Made by a program: the position numbers and the translations under genes. Of a stretch of DNA of 64,000 nt, positions 53,354 to 64,000 are shown piece by piece (the stretch's first letter is position 1; each line of letters opens with the position of its first letter). This stretch comes from Petrolisthes cinctipes (Eukaryota > Arthropoda > Malacostraca > Decapoda > Porcellanidae). The DNA lies in assembly GCA_033782935.1 (NCBI GenBank), contig JAWQEG010000717.1:1984001-2048000 (forward strand). Reading direction: 5' to 3'. The notes under the pieces were generated by a model. The model did no database searches. It worked only from the letters and a program-made list of their open reading frames with translations, and was not told where the DNA came from.

Positions 53354-56300
53354 AAACACCCGAAAATTCAATATTTTGGGGTCCCAGAAGCAATCTGTAG
53401 ATGCCTACTCAGTGCTAGAATATTTTCAAAATATAGGCTAAAAACATGCTAAAAATCGACATTTTAGGTGCCAAAAAGTCGATATTTCAAATTAAGGCCC
53501 AAAACACCCGAAAATTCGATATTTTGGGGTCCCAGAAGCGATCTGTACATGCCTATTCCGTGTTAGAGTATTTTCAAAATACAGCACCAAAACATGCTCA
53601 AAATCGATGTTTTAGGTGCCCAAAAGTCGATATGTGCATGCATCTTCAGTACCCGTTTATATCTCAAGTTCAAGCTCAAAACACCCAAAAACTCAATATT
53701 TTGGGGTCCCAGATTTAATCTGTACATGCCTACTCAGTGCTAGAATATTTTCAAAATATAGGCTAAAAACATGCTAAAAATCGATATTTTAGGTGCCAAA
53801 AAGTCGATATCTCAAATTCAGTCCCAAAACACCCGAAAATTCGATATTTAGGGGTCCCAGAAGCGATCTGTACATGCCTACTCCGTGTTAGAGTATTTTC
53901 AAAATACAGGCCAAAAACATACTGAAAATCGATATTTTAGGTGCCCAAAAGTCGATATGTGCATGCATCTTCTGTAGTCGTTTATATCTCAAATTCTGTC
54001 TCAAAACACCCGAAAATTCGATATTTTGGGGTCCCAGAAGCGATCTGTACATGCCTACTCAGTGCTAGAATGTTTTCAAAATAAAGGCTCAAAACATGCT
54101 CAAAATCGATATTTTAGGTGCCCAAAAGTCGATATGTGCATGCATCTTCTGTACTCGTTTATATCTCAAATTGAGGCTCAAAACACCCGAAAATTCGATA
54201 TTTTGGGGTCCCAGAAGCGATCTGTACATGCCTACTCAGTGCAAGAATATTTTCAAAATATAGGCTCAAAAAATGCTAAAAATCGATATTTTAGGTGCGT
54301 AAAGGCGATATCTCAAATTCATTCCCAAAACACCCGAAAATTCGATATTTAGGGGTCCCAGAAGCAATCTGTTCATGCCTACTCCGTGCTAGAGTATTTT
54401 CAAGATACAGGCCAAAAACATACTGAAAATCTGTCTTTTAGGTGCCCAAAAGTCGATATGTGCATGCATCTTCTGTACCCGTTTATATCTCAAATTCTGG
54501 CCCTAAACTCCTGAAAATTCAATATTTTGGGATCCCAGAAGCGATCTGTACATGCCTACTCCGTGTTAGAGTATTTTCAAAATACAGGCCTAAAACATGC
54601 TCAAAATCGATGTTTTAGGTGCCCAAAAGTCGATATGTGCATGCATCTTCAGTACCCGTTTATATCTCAAATTCAGGCTCAAAACACCCAAAAATTCAAT
54701 ATTTTGGGGTCCCAGAAGCAATCTGTACATGCCTACTCAGTGCTAGAATATTTTCAAAATATAGGCTAAAAACATGCTAAAAATCGATATTTTAGGTGCC
54801 AAAAAGTCGATATCTCAAATTCAGTCCCAAAACACCCGAAAATTCGATATTTAGGGGTCCCAGAAGCGATCTGTACATGCCTACTCCGTGTTAGAGTATT
54901 TTCAAAATACAGGCCAAAAACATACTGACAATCGATCTTTTAGGTGCCGAAAAGTCGATATGTGCATGCATCTTCTGTACCCGTTTATATCTCAAATTCT
55001 GGCCCTAAACACCCGAAAATTCAATATTTTGGGGTCCCAGAAGCAATCTGTACATGCCTACTCAGTGCTAGAATATTTTCAAAATATAGGCTAAAAACAT
55101 GCTAAAAATCGATATTTTAGGTGCCAAAAGTCGATATTTCAAATTAAGGCCCAAAACACCCGAAAATTCGATATATACGGGTCATATTAGTGATCTGTAC
55201 ATGCTTACTCCGTGTTAGAGTATTTTCAAAATACCGGCCCAAAACATGCTCAAAATCGATGTTTTAGGTGCAAAAAAATCGATATGTGCATGCATCTTTA
55301 GTACCCATTTATATCTCAAATTCAGGCTCAGAACACCCGAAAATTCGATATTTTGGGGTCCCAGAAGCAATCTGTACATGCCTACTCAGTGTTGGAATAT
55401 TTTCAATAAAATAGGCTAAAAACATGCTAAAAATCGATATTTTAGGTGCCAAAAAGTCGATATCTCAAATTCAGTCCCAAAACACCCGAAAATTCGATAT
55501 TTAGGGGTCCCAGAAGCGATCTGTACATGCCTACTCCGTGTTAGAGTATTTTAAAAATTCAGGCCAAAAACATACTGAAAATCGATGTTTTAGGTGCCCA
55601 AAAGTCGATATGTGCATGCATCTTCTGTACCCGTTTATATCTCAAATTCTGGCCCTGAACACCCAAAAATTCGATATTTTGGGGTCCCAGAAGCGAACTC
55701 TACATGCCTACTCTGTGTTAGAGTATTTTTAAAATTCAGGCCCAAAACAAGCTGAAAATCGATATTTTTGGTGCCCAAAGTCAATATGTGTATGCATCTT
55801 CTATACTCGTTTATATCTCAAATTCAGGCTCAAAACACCCGAAAATTCGATATTTTGGGGTCCCAGAAGCGATCTGTACATGCCTACTCGGTGCTAGAAT
55901 GTTTTCAAAAAAAAGGCTCAAAACATGCTCAAAATCGATATTTTAGGTGCCCAAAAGTCGATATGTGCATGCATCTTCTGTACTCGTTTATATCTCAAAT
56001 TTAGGCTCAAAACACCAGAAAATTCGATATTTTGGGGTCCCAGAAGCGATCTGTACATGCCTACTCAGTCCTAGAATATTTTCAAAATATAGGCTCAAAA
56101 AATGCTAAAAATCGATATTTTAGGTGCGTAAAGGCGATATCTCAAATTCATTCCCAAAACACCCGAAAATTCGATATTTAGGGGTCCCAGAAGCGATCTG
56201 TACATGCCTATTCCGTGTTAGAGTATTTACTAAAATACAGGCCCATAACATGCTCAAAATCGATGTTTTAGGTGCCCAAAAGTCGATATGTACATGCATC

Positions 56301-57700
56301 TTCAGTACCCGTTTATATCTCAAATTCAGTCTCAAAACACCCGAAAATTCGATATTTTGGGGTCACAGAAGCGATCTGTACATGCCTACTCCGTGTTAGA
56401 GTATTTTTAAAATACATGCCCAAAACATGCTGAAAATCGATCTTTTAGGTGCCCAAAAGTCGATAAGTGCATTCATCTTCTGTACCCGTTTATATCTCAA
56501 ATTCTGGCCCTAAACACCCGAAAATTCAATATTTTGGGGTCCCAGAAGCAATCTGTACATGCCTACTCAGTGCTAGAATATTTTCAAAATATAGGCTAAA
56601 AACATGCTAAAAATCGATATTTTAGGTGCCAAAAAGTCGATATCTCAAATTAAGGCCCAAAACACCCGAAAATTCGATATTTTGGGGTCCCAGAAGCGAT
56701 CTGTACATGCCTATTCCGTGTTAGAGTATTTACAAAATACAGGCCCAAAACATGCTTAAAATCGATGTCTTAGGTGCCCAAAAGTCGATATGTGCATGCA
56801 TCTTCAGTACCCGTTTATATCTGAAATTCTGGCTCAAAACACCCGAAAATTCGATATTTAAGGGTCACAGAAGCGATATGTACATGCCTACTTCGTGTTA
56901 CAGTATTTTTAAAATACATGCCCAAAACATGCTGAAAATCGATATTTTAGATGCCCAAAGTCAATATATGCATGTATCTTCTGTACCCGTTTATATCTCA
57001 AATTCAGGCTCAAAACACCCGAAAATTCAATATTTTGGGGTCCCAGAAGTAATCTGTACATGCCTACTCAGTGAGAGAATATTTTCAAAATATAGGCTAA
57101 AAACATGCTAAAAACCAATCTTTTAGGTGCCAAAAAGTCGATATCTCAAATCCAGTCCCAAAACACCCGAAAATTCGATATTTAGGGGTCCCAGAAGCGA
57201 TCTGTACATGCCTACTCCGTGTTAGAGTATTTTCAAAATACAGGCCAAAAACATACTGAAAATCGATCTTTTAGGTGCCCAAAAGTCGATATGTGCATGC
57301 ATCTTCTGTACCCGTTTATATCTCAAATTCTGGCCCTAAACACCCGAAAATTCGATATTTAGGGGTCCCAGTAGCGATCTGTACATGCCTACTTCGTGGT
57401 AGAGTATTTTCAATATACAGGCCCAAAACATGCTCAAAATCGATGTTTTAGGTGCCCAAAAGTCGATATGTACCCGTTTATATCTCAAATTCAGGCTCAA
57501 AACACCCGAAAATTAAATATTTTGGGGTCCCAGAAGCAATCTGTACATGCCTACTCAGTGCTAGAATATTTTCAAAATATAGGCTAAAAAAATGCTAAAA
57601 ATCGATCTTTTAGGTGCCAAAAAGTCGATATCTCAAATTCAGTCCCAAAACACCCGAAAATTCGATATTTAGGGATCCCATAAGCGATCTGTACATGCCT
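53354..57700 (+). repeat. Satellite block re-copied at 59-62.6 kb (left copy)
   Basis: This block aligns to the right copy at an offset of 5936 bp up to about 53704 and 4933 bp from about 54707 (landmarks 54888/59821, 55768/60701, 56120/61053, 56752/61685, 57396/62329). The 1003 bp between those points are absent from the right copy; that length fits six monomers. Distinctive shared units are GGGTCATATTAGTGATC near 55178, TTTTCAATAAAATAGGC near 55400 and the A-run module near 55907. The junction unit at 53711 reads CAGATTTAATCTG, where the right copy has CAGATGCAATCTG. Confidence 0.85.
57461..57480 (+). other. 15-bp deletion in the L-specific segment
   Basis: AGTCGATATGTACCCGTTTA lacks GCATGCATCTTCTGT. 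The lost segment is flanked by TGT on both sides. The same junction is inherited at 62394-62410 in the right copy of the duplication. Confidence 0.87.
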
Positions 57701-58230
57701 ACTCCGTGTTAGAGTATTTTCAAAATACAGGCCCAAAACATGCTGAAAGTCGATAATTTAGATGCCCAAAGTCAATATCTGCATGTATCTTCTGTACCGG
57801 TTTATTTCTCAAATTCAGGCCCAAAACTCCCGAAAATTCAATATTTTGGGGTCACAGAAGCAATCTGTACATGCCTACTTAGTGCTAGAATATTTTCAAA
57901 ATATAGGCTAAAAACATGCTAAAAATCGATATTTTAGGTGCCAAAAAGTCGATATCTCAAATTCAGTCCCAAAACACCCGAAAATTCGATATTTAAGGGT
58001 CCCAGAAGCGATCTGAACATGCCTACTCCGTGTTAGAGTATTTTCAAAATACAGACCAAAAAACATACTGAAAATCGATCTTTTAGGTGCCCAAAAGTCG
58101 ATATGTGCATGGATATTCTGTACCCGTTTATATCTCAAATTCTGGCCCTAAACACCCGAAAATTCAATATTTTGGGGTCCCAGAAGCAATCTGTACATGC
58201 CTACTCAGTGCTAGAATATTTTCAAAATAT

Positions 58231-58250
58231 AGGCTAAAAATCGATCTTTT
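58231..58250 (+). other. 11-bp deletion between GCTAAAAA direct repeats
   Basis: Most S1 units read GCTAAAAACATGCTAAAAA, two 8-bp direct repeats spaced by 11 bp. Here only one remains (GGCTAAAAATCGATC), as expected for slippage. It accounts for the offset change from 6448 to 6437 bp. Confidence 0.85.
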
Positions 58251-61200
58251 AGGTGCCAAAAAGTCGATATCTCAAATTCAGTCCCAAAACACCCGAAAAT
58301 TCGATATTTAGGGGTCCCAGAAGCGATCTGTACATGCCTACTCCATGTTAGAGTATTTTCGAAATACAGGCCAAAAACATACTGAAAATCGATCTTTTAG
58401 GTGCCCAAAAGTCGGTACGGGCATGCATCTTCTATACCCGTTTATATCTCAAATTCTGGCCATGAACACCCAAAAATTCGATATTTTGGGGTCCCAGAAG
58501 CGATCTGTACATGTCTACTCAGTGCTAGAATGTTTACAAATTATAGGCTCAAAACATTCTCAAAATCGATATTTTAGGTGCCCAAAAGTCGATATGTGCA
58601 TGCATCTTCTGTACTCTTTTATATTTCAAATTCAGGCTCAAAACACCCGAAAATTCGATATTTTGGGGTCCCAGAAGCGATCTGTACATGCCTACTCAGT
58701 GCTAGAAGATTTTCAAAATATAGGCTCAAAAAATGCTAAAAATCGATATTTTATGTGCGTAAAGGCGATATCTCAAATTCATTCCCAAAACACCCAAAAA
58801 TTCGATATTTTGGGGTCCCAGAAGCGATCTGTACATGCCTATTCCGTGTTAGAGTATTTACAAAATACAGGCCCAAAACATGCTCAAAATCGATGTTTTA
58901 GGTGCCCAAAGTCAATATGTGCATGCATCTTCTGTACCCGTTTATATCTCAAATTAACGCTCAAAATACCCGAAAATTCAATATTTTGGGGTCCCAAAAG
59001 CAATCTGTACATGCCTACTCAGTGCTAGAATATTTTCAAAATATAGGCTAAAAACATGCTAAAAATCGATATTTTAGGTGCCAAAAAGTCGATATCTCAA
59101 ATTCAGTCCCAAAACACCCGAAAATTCGATATTTAAGGGTCCCAGAAGCGATCTGAACATGCCTACTCCGTGTTAGAGTATTTTCAAAATACAGACCAAA
59201 AAACATACTGAAAATCGATCTTTTAGGTGCCCAAAAGTCGATATGTGCATGCATATTCTGTACCCGTTTATATCTCAAATTCTGGCCCTAAACACCCGAA
59301 AATACAATATTTTGGGGTCCCAGAAGCAATCTGTAGATGCCTACTCAGTGCTAGAATATTTTCAAAATATAAGCTAAAAACATGCTAAAAATCGACATTT
59401 TAGGTGCCAAAAAGTCGATATTTCAAATTAAGGCCCAAAACACCCGAAAATTCGATATTTTGGGGTCCCAGAAGCGATCTGTACATGCCTATTCCGTGTT
59501 AGAGTATTTTCAAAATACAGCACCAAAACATGCTCAAAATCGATGTTTTAGGTGCCCAAAAGTCGATATGTGCATGCATCTTCAGTACCCGTTTATATCT
59601 CAAGTTCAAGCTCAAAACACCCAAAAACTCAATATTTTGGGGTCCCAGATGCAATCTGTACATGCCTACTCAGTGCTAGAATATTTTCAAAATATAGGCT
59701 AAAAACATGCTAAAAATCGATATTTTAGGTGCCAAAAAGTCGATATCTCAAATTCAGTCCCAAAACACCCGAAAATTCGATATTTAGGGGTCCCAGAAGC
59801 GATCTGTACATGCCTACTCCGTGTTAGAGTATTTTCAAAATACAGGCCAAAAACATACTGACAATCGATCTTTTAGGTGCCGAAAAGTCGATATGTGCAT
59901 GCATCATCTGTACCCGTTTATATCTCAAATTCTGGCCCTAAACACCCGAAAATTCAATATTTTGGGGTCCCAGAAGCAATCTGTACATGCCTACTCAGTG
60001 CTAGAATATTTTCAAAATATAGGCTAAAAACATGCTAAAAATCGATATTTTAGGTGCCAAAAGTCGATATTTCAAATTAAGGCCCAAAACACCCGAAAAT
60101 TCGATATATACGGGTCATATTAGTGATCTGTACATGCTTACTCCGTGTTAGAGTATTTTCAAAATACCGGCCCAAAACATGCTCAAAATCGATGTTTTAG
60201 GTGCAAAAAAATCGATATGTGCATGCATCTTTAGTACCCATTTATATCTCAAATTCAGGCTCAGAACACCCGAAAATTCGATATTTTGGGGTCCCAGAAG
60301 CAATCTGTACATGCCTACTCAGTGTTGGAATATTTTCAATAAAATAGGCTAAAAACATGCTAAAAATCGATATTTTAGGTGCCAAAAAGTCGATATCTCA
60401 AATTCAGTCCCAAAACACCCGAAAATTCGATATTTAGGGGTCCCAGAAGCGATCTGTACATGCCTACTCCGTGTTAGAGTATTTTTAAAATTCAGGCCAA
60501 AAACATACTGAAAATCGATGTTTTAGGTGCCCAAAAGTCGATATGTGCATGCATCTTCTGTACCCGTTTATATCTCAAATTCTGGCCCTGAACACCCAAA
60601 AATTCGATATTTTGGGGTCCCAGAAGCGAACTCTACATGCCTACTCTGTGTTAGAGTATTTTTAAAATTCAGGCCCAAAACAAGCTGAAAATCGATATTT
60701 TTGGTGCCCAAAGTCAATATGTGTATGCATCTTCTATACTCGTTTATATCTCAAATTCAGGCTCAAAACACCCGAAAATTCGATATTTTGGGGTCCCAGA
60801 AGCGATCTGTACATGCCTACTCGGTGCTAGAATGTTTCCAAAAAAAAGGCTCAAAACATGCTCAAAATCGATATTTTAGGTGCCCAAAAGTCGATATGTG
60901 CATGCATCTTCTGTACTCGTTTATATCTCAAATTTAGGCTCAAAACACCAGAAAATTCGATATTTTGGGGTCCCAGAAGCGATCTGTACATGCCTACTCA
61001 GTCCTAGAATATTTTCAAAATATAGGCTCAAAAAATGCTAAAAATCGATATTTTAGGTGCGTAAAGGCGATATCTCAAATTCATTCCCAAAACACCCGAA
61101 AATTAGATATTTTGGGGTCCCAGAAGCGATCTGTACATGCCTATTCCGTGTTAGAGTATTTACTAAAATACAGGCCCATAACATGCTCAAAATCGATGTT

Positions 61201-62393
61201 TTAGGTGCCCAAAAGTCGATATGTACATGCATCTTCAGTACCCGTTTATATCTCAAATTCAGTCTCAAAACACCCGAAAATTCGATATTTTGGGGTCACA
61301 GAAGCGATCTGTACATGCCTACTCCGTGTTAGAGTATTTTTAAAATACATGCCCAAAACATGCTGAAAATCGATCTTTTAGGTGCCCAAAAGTCGATAAG
61401 TGCATTCATCTTCTGTACCCGTTTATATCTCAAATTCTGGCCCTAAACACCCGAAAATTCAATATTTTGGGGTCCCAGAAGCAATCTGTACATGCCTACT
61501 CAGTGCTAGAATATTTTCAAAATATAGGCTAAAAACATGCTAAAAATCGATATTTTAGGTGCCAAAAAGTCGATATCTCAAATTAAGGCCCAAAACACCC
61601 GAAAATTCGATATTTTGGGGTCCCAGAAGCGATCTGTACATGCCTATTCCGTGTTAGAGTATTTACAAAATACAGGCCCAAAACATGCTTAAAATCGATG
61701 TCTTAGGTGCCCAAAAGTCGATATGTGCATGCATCTTCAGTACCCGTTTATATCTGAAATTCTGGCTCAAAACACCCGAAAATTCGATATTTAAGGGTCA
61801 CAGAAGCGATCTGTACATGCCTACTTCGTGTTACAGTATTTTTAAAATACATGCCCAAAACATGCTGAAAATCGATATTTTAGATGCCCAAAGTCAATAT
61901 ATGCATGTATCTTCTGTACCCGTTTATATCTCAAATTCAGGCTCAAAACACCCGAAAATTCAATATTTTGGGGTCCCAGAAGTAATCTGTACATGCCTAC
62001 TCAGTGAGAGAATATTTTCAAAATATAGGCTAAAAACATGCTAAAAACCAATCTTTTAGGTGCCAAAAAGACGATATCTCAAATCCAGTCCCAAAACACC
62101 CGAAAATTCGATATTTAGGGGTCCCAGAAGCGATCTGTACATGCCTACTCCGTGTTAGAGTATTTTCAAAATACAGGCCAAAAACATACTGAAAATCGAT
62201 CTTTTAGGTGCCCAAAAGTCGATATGTGCATGCATCTTCTGTACCCGTTTATATCTCAAATTCTGGCCCTAAACACCCGAAAATTCGATATTTAGGTGTC
62301 CCAGTAGCGATCTGTACATGCCTACTTCGTGGTAGAGTATTTTCAATATACAGGCCCAAAACATGCTCAAAATCGATGTTTTAGGTGCCCAAA

Positions 62394-62410
62394 AGTCGAT
62401 ATGTACCCGT
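62394..62410 (+). other. 15-bp deletion, inherited copy
   Basis: The junction is identical to the one at 57461, 4933 bp upstream, which shows that the deletion predates the block duplication. Confidence 0.85.
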
Positions 62411-62599
62411 TTATATCTCAAATTCAGGCTCAAAACAACCGAAAATTAAATATTTTGGGGTCCCAGAAGCAATCTGTACATGCCTACTCAGTGCTAGAAT
62501 ATTTTCAAAATATAGGCTAAAAAAATGCTAAAAATCGATCTTTTAGGTGCCAAAAAGTCGATATCTCAAATTCAGTCCCAAAACACCCGAAAATTCGAT

Positions 62600-64000
62600 A
62601 TTTAGGGATCCCATAAGCGATCTGTACATGCCCACTCCGTGTTAGAGTATTTTCAAAATACAGGCTAAAAACATACTGAAAATCGATAATTTAGATGCCC
62701 AAAGTCAATATGTGCATGTATCTTCTCTACCCGTTTATATCTCAAATTCTGGCCCTAGACACCCGAAAATTCAATATTTTGGGGTCCCAGAAGCAATCTG
62801 TACATGCCTACTCAGTGCTAGAATATTTTCAAAATATAGGCTAAAAACATGCTAAAAATCGATCTTTTAGGTGCCAAAAAGTCGATATCTCAAATTCAGT
62901 CCCAAAACACCCAAAAATTCGATATTTAGGGGTCCCAGAAGCGATCTGTACATGCCTACTCCGTGTTAGAGTATTTTCGAAATACAGGCCAAAAACATAC
63001 TGAAAATCGATCTTTTAGGTGCCCAAAAGTCGGTACGGGCATGCATCTTCTATACCCGTTTATATCTCAAATTCTGGCCATGAACACCCAAATATTCGAT
63101 ATTTTGGGGTCCCAGAAGCGATCTGTACATGTCTACTCAGTGCTAGAATGTTTTCAAAATATAGGCTCAAAACATTCTCAAAATCGATATTTTAGGTGCC
63201 CAAAAGTCGATATGTGCATGCATCTTCTGTACTCTTTTATATTTCAAATTCAGGCTCAAAACACCCGAAAATTCGATATTTTGGGGTCCCAGAAGCGATC
63301 TGTACATGCCTACTCAGTGCTAGAATGTTTTCAAAATATAGGCTCAAAAAATGCTAAAAATCGATATTTTATGTGCCAAAAAGTCGATATCTCAAATTCA
63401 GTCCCAAAACACCCGAAAATTCGATATTTAAGGGTCCCAGAAGCGATCTGAACATGCCTACTCCGTGTTAGAGTATTTTCAAAATACAGGCCAAAAACAT
63501 ACTGAAAATCGATCTTTTAGGTGCCCAAAAGTCGATATGTGCATGCATCTTCTGTACCGGTTTATATCTCAAATTCTGGCCCTAAACACCCGAAAATTCA
63601 ATATTTTGGGGTCCCAGAAGCAATCTGTACATGCCTACTCAGTGCTAGAATATTTTCAAAATATAGGCTAAAAACATGCTAAAAATCGATCTTTTAGGTG
63701 CCAAAAAGTCGATATCTCAAATTCAGTCCCAAAACACCCGAAAATTCGATATTTAGGGGTCCCATAAGCGATCTGTACATGCCCACTCCGTGTTAGAGTA
63801 TTTTCAAAATACAGGCCAAAAACATGCTGAAAATCGATAATTTAGATGCCCAAAGTCAATATGTGCATGTATCTTCTCTACCCGTTTATATCTCAAATTC
63901 TGGCCCTAAACACCCGAAAATTCAATATTTTGGGGTCCCAGAAGCAATCTGTACATGCCTACTCAGTGCTAGAATATTTTCAAAATATAGGCTAAAAACA
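62600..64000 (+). repeat. Satellite segment matching 49.3-50.4 kb, continuing off the edge
   Basis: From about 62604 the sequence follows about 49897-50430 at an offset of 12707 bp (GATATTTAGGGATCCCATAA and the GTCGGTACGGGC unit). Near 63130 it switches to an offset of 13858 bp and follows about 49270-50142 to the window end (63465/49607). The change of 1151 bp is about seven monomers. The array is cut mid-monomer at 64000. Confidence 0.8.

Larger units (their letters stand above)
57700..62600 (+). repeat. Satellite block, right copy of the 51-57.6 kb segment
   Basis: The block is collinear with the left segment but missing whole monomers. Offsets run 6448 (57740/51292), 6437 after an 11-bp loss near 58240, 5936 after a 501-bp loss near 59040, and 4933 after a 1003-bp loss near 59640. 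Both large losses are whole-monomer sizes (three and six units), so monomer phase is kept across the junctions. Adjacent units differ by only scattered substitutions, indicating a recent duplication. Confidence 0.85.
1..64000. repeat. Satellite DNA array, 177/148-bp monomers, head-to-tail
   Basis: The window is entirely filled by one tandem repeat family. Anchors GGGGTCCC occur at 13, 190, 338, 514, 662, 839, 1016, 1163 and 1340, giving spacings of 177, 148, 176, 148, 177, 177, 147 and 177 bp, and the same pattern continues to the end. Each monomer carries, in order, GGGGTCCCAGAAGC, CTGTACATGCCTACTC, a central AT-rich dyad, AAACATGCT or AAACATACT, AAAATCGATNTTTTAGGTGC, a class-specific segment, ATATCTCAAATTC, and AAACACCCGAAAATTC. 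All monomers I read have the same orientation. No transposon, unique sequence or inversion interrupts them. The array is probably centromeric or pericentromeric heterochromatin; that is inferred from array type and monomer length, since no centromere protein data are available here. No function beyond satellite can be read from the bases. Confidence 0.98.

Noticed and set aside
1..64000. CRISPR array
   Set aside because: Repeats are 147-177 bp and directly adjoining, without short repeats separated by unique spacers.
1..64000. Assignment to a named species or satellite family
   Set aside because: Monomer length resembles several plant centromeric satellites, but I do not recognise the sequence and length alone is not evidence of homology.

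Overview
The whole 64 kb window is one uninterrupted tandem satellite DNA array. I find no gene, RNA gene, mobile element, CRISPR array or unique-sequence interval. Every stretch I read belongs to the same repeat family, in the same head-to-tail orientation, and both window edges cut through monomers, so the array extends beyond the window on both sides. The many short open frames are by-products of a repeat whose long form (177 bp) and one short form (147 bp) are multiples of three.

The repeat has two size classes, measured between successive GGGGTCCC anchors. Long monomers (L) are 176-177 bp. Short monomers (S) are 147-148 bp and lack a 29-bp segment that in L follows GTCGATAT and carries GTGCATGCATC...TACCCGTTTATAT. 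In much of the window L and S alternate, giving a 325-bp dimer; elsewhere the order is L-L-S or mixed. I estimate roughly 390 monomers from the mean spacing; I did not count them. By eye the base composition is AT-rich.

Layout: 1-6780 is an irregular, relatively diverged mosaic with many L-L-S runs. 6781-10685 is a 1650-bp higher-order repeat (HOR), about 2.4 copies. 10686-13300 is mosaic, partly a diverged copy of the 8.2-9.3 kb stretch. 13300-22475 holds copies of a roughly 2.15-kb HOR. 22475-25690 is a 2177-bp HOR. 25690-32520 is mosaic to plain-dimer sequence with a 1300-bp repeat. 32521-36300 is a nearly identical 1623-bp HOR. 36300-39600 is mosaic with a 1975-bp spaced duplication. 39600-43020 is a 1652-bp HOR. 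43020-45000 is mostly plain dimers. 45000-50050 is mosaic. 50050-53353 is a second, different 1652-bp HOR. 53354-57700 is a block largely re-copied at 57700-62600, and 62600-64000 copies 49.3-50.4 kb. The HORs are whole-monomer multiples (the 1623-1652 bp units fit ten monomers), and large length differences between copies are also whole-monomer multiples, as in-register unequal exchange or replication-based amplification would produce.

Organism: a eukaryote. A monomer near 177 bp, dimer and HOR structure, AT-richness and apparent CpG decay are typical of a centromeric or pericentromeric satellite in a genome with CpG methylation. A plant is plausible, but I do not recognise the family and the sequence alone does not fix the lineage. 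The most interesting points are the L/S dimer, whose short form looks like a microhomology deletion of the long form; a central 15-bp dyad whose arms differ in a paired way between the two main monomer types; and layered recent amplification.
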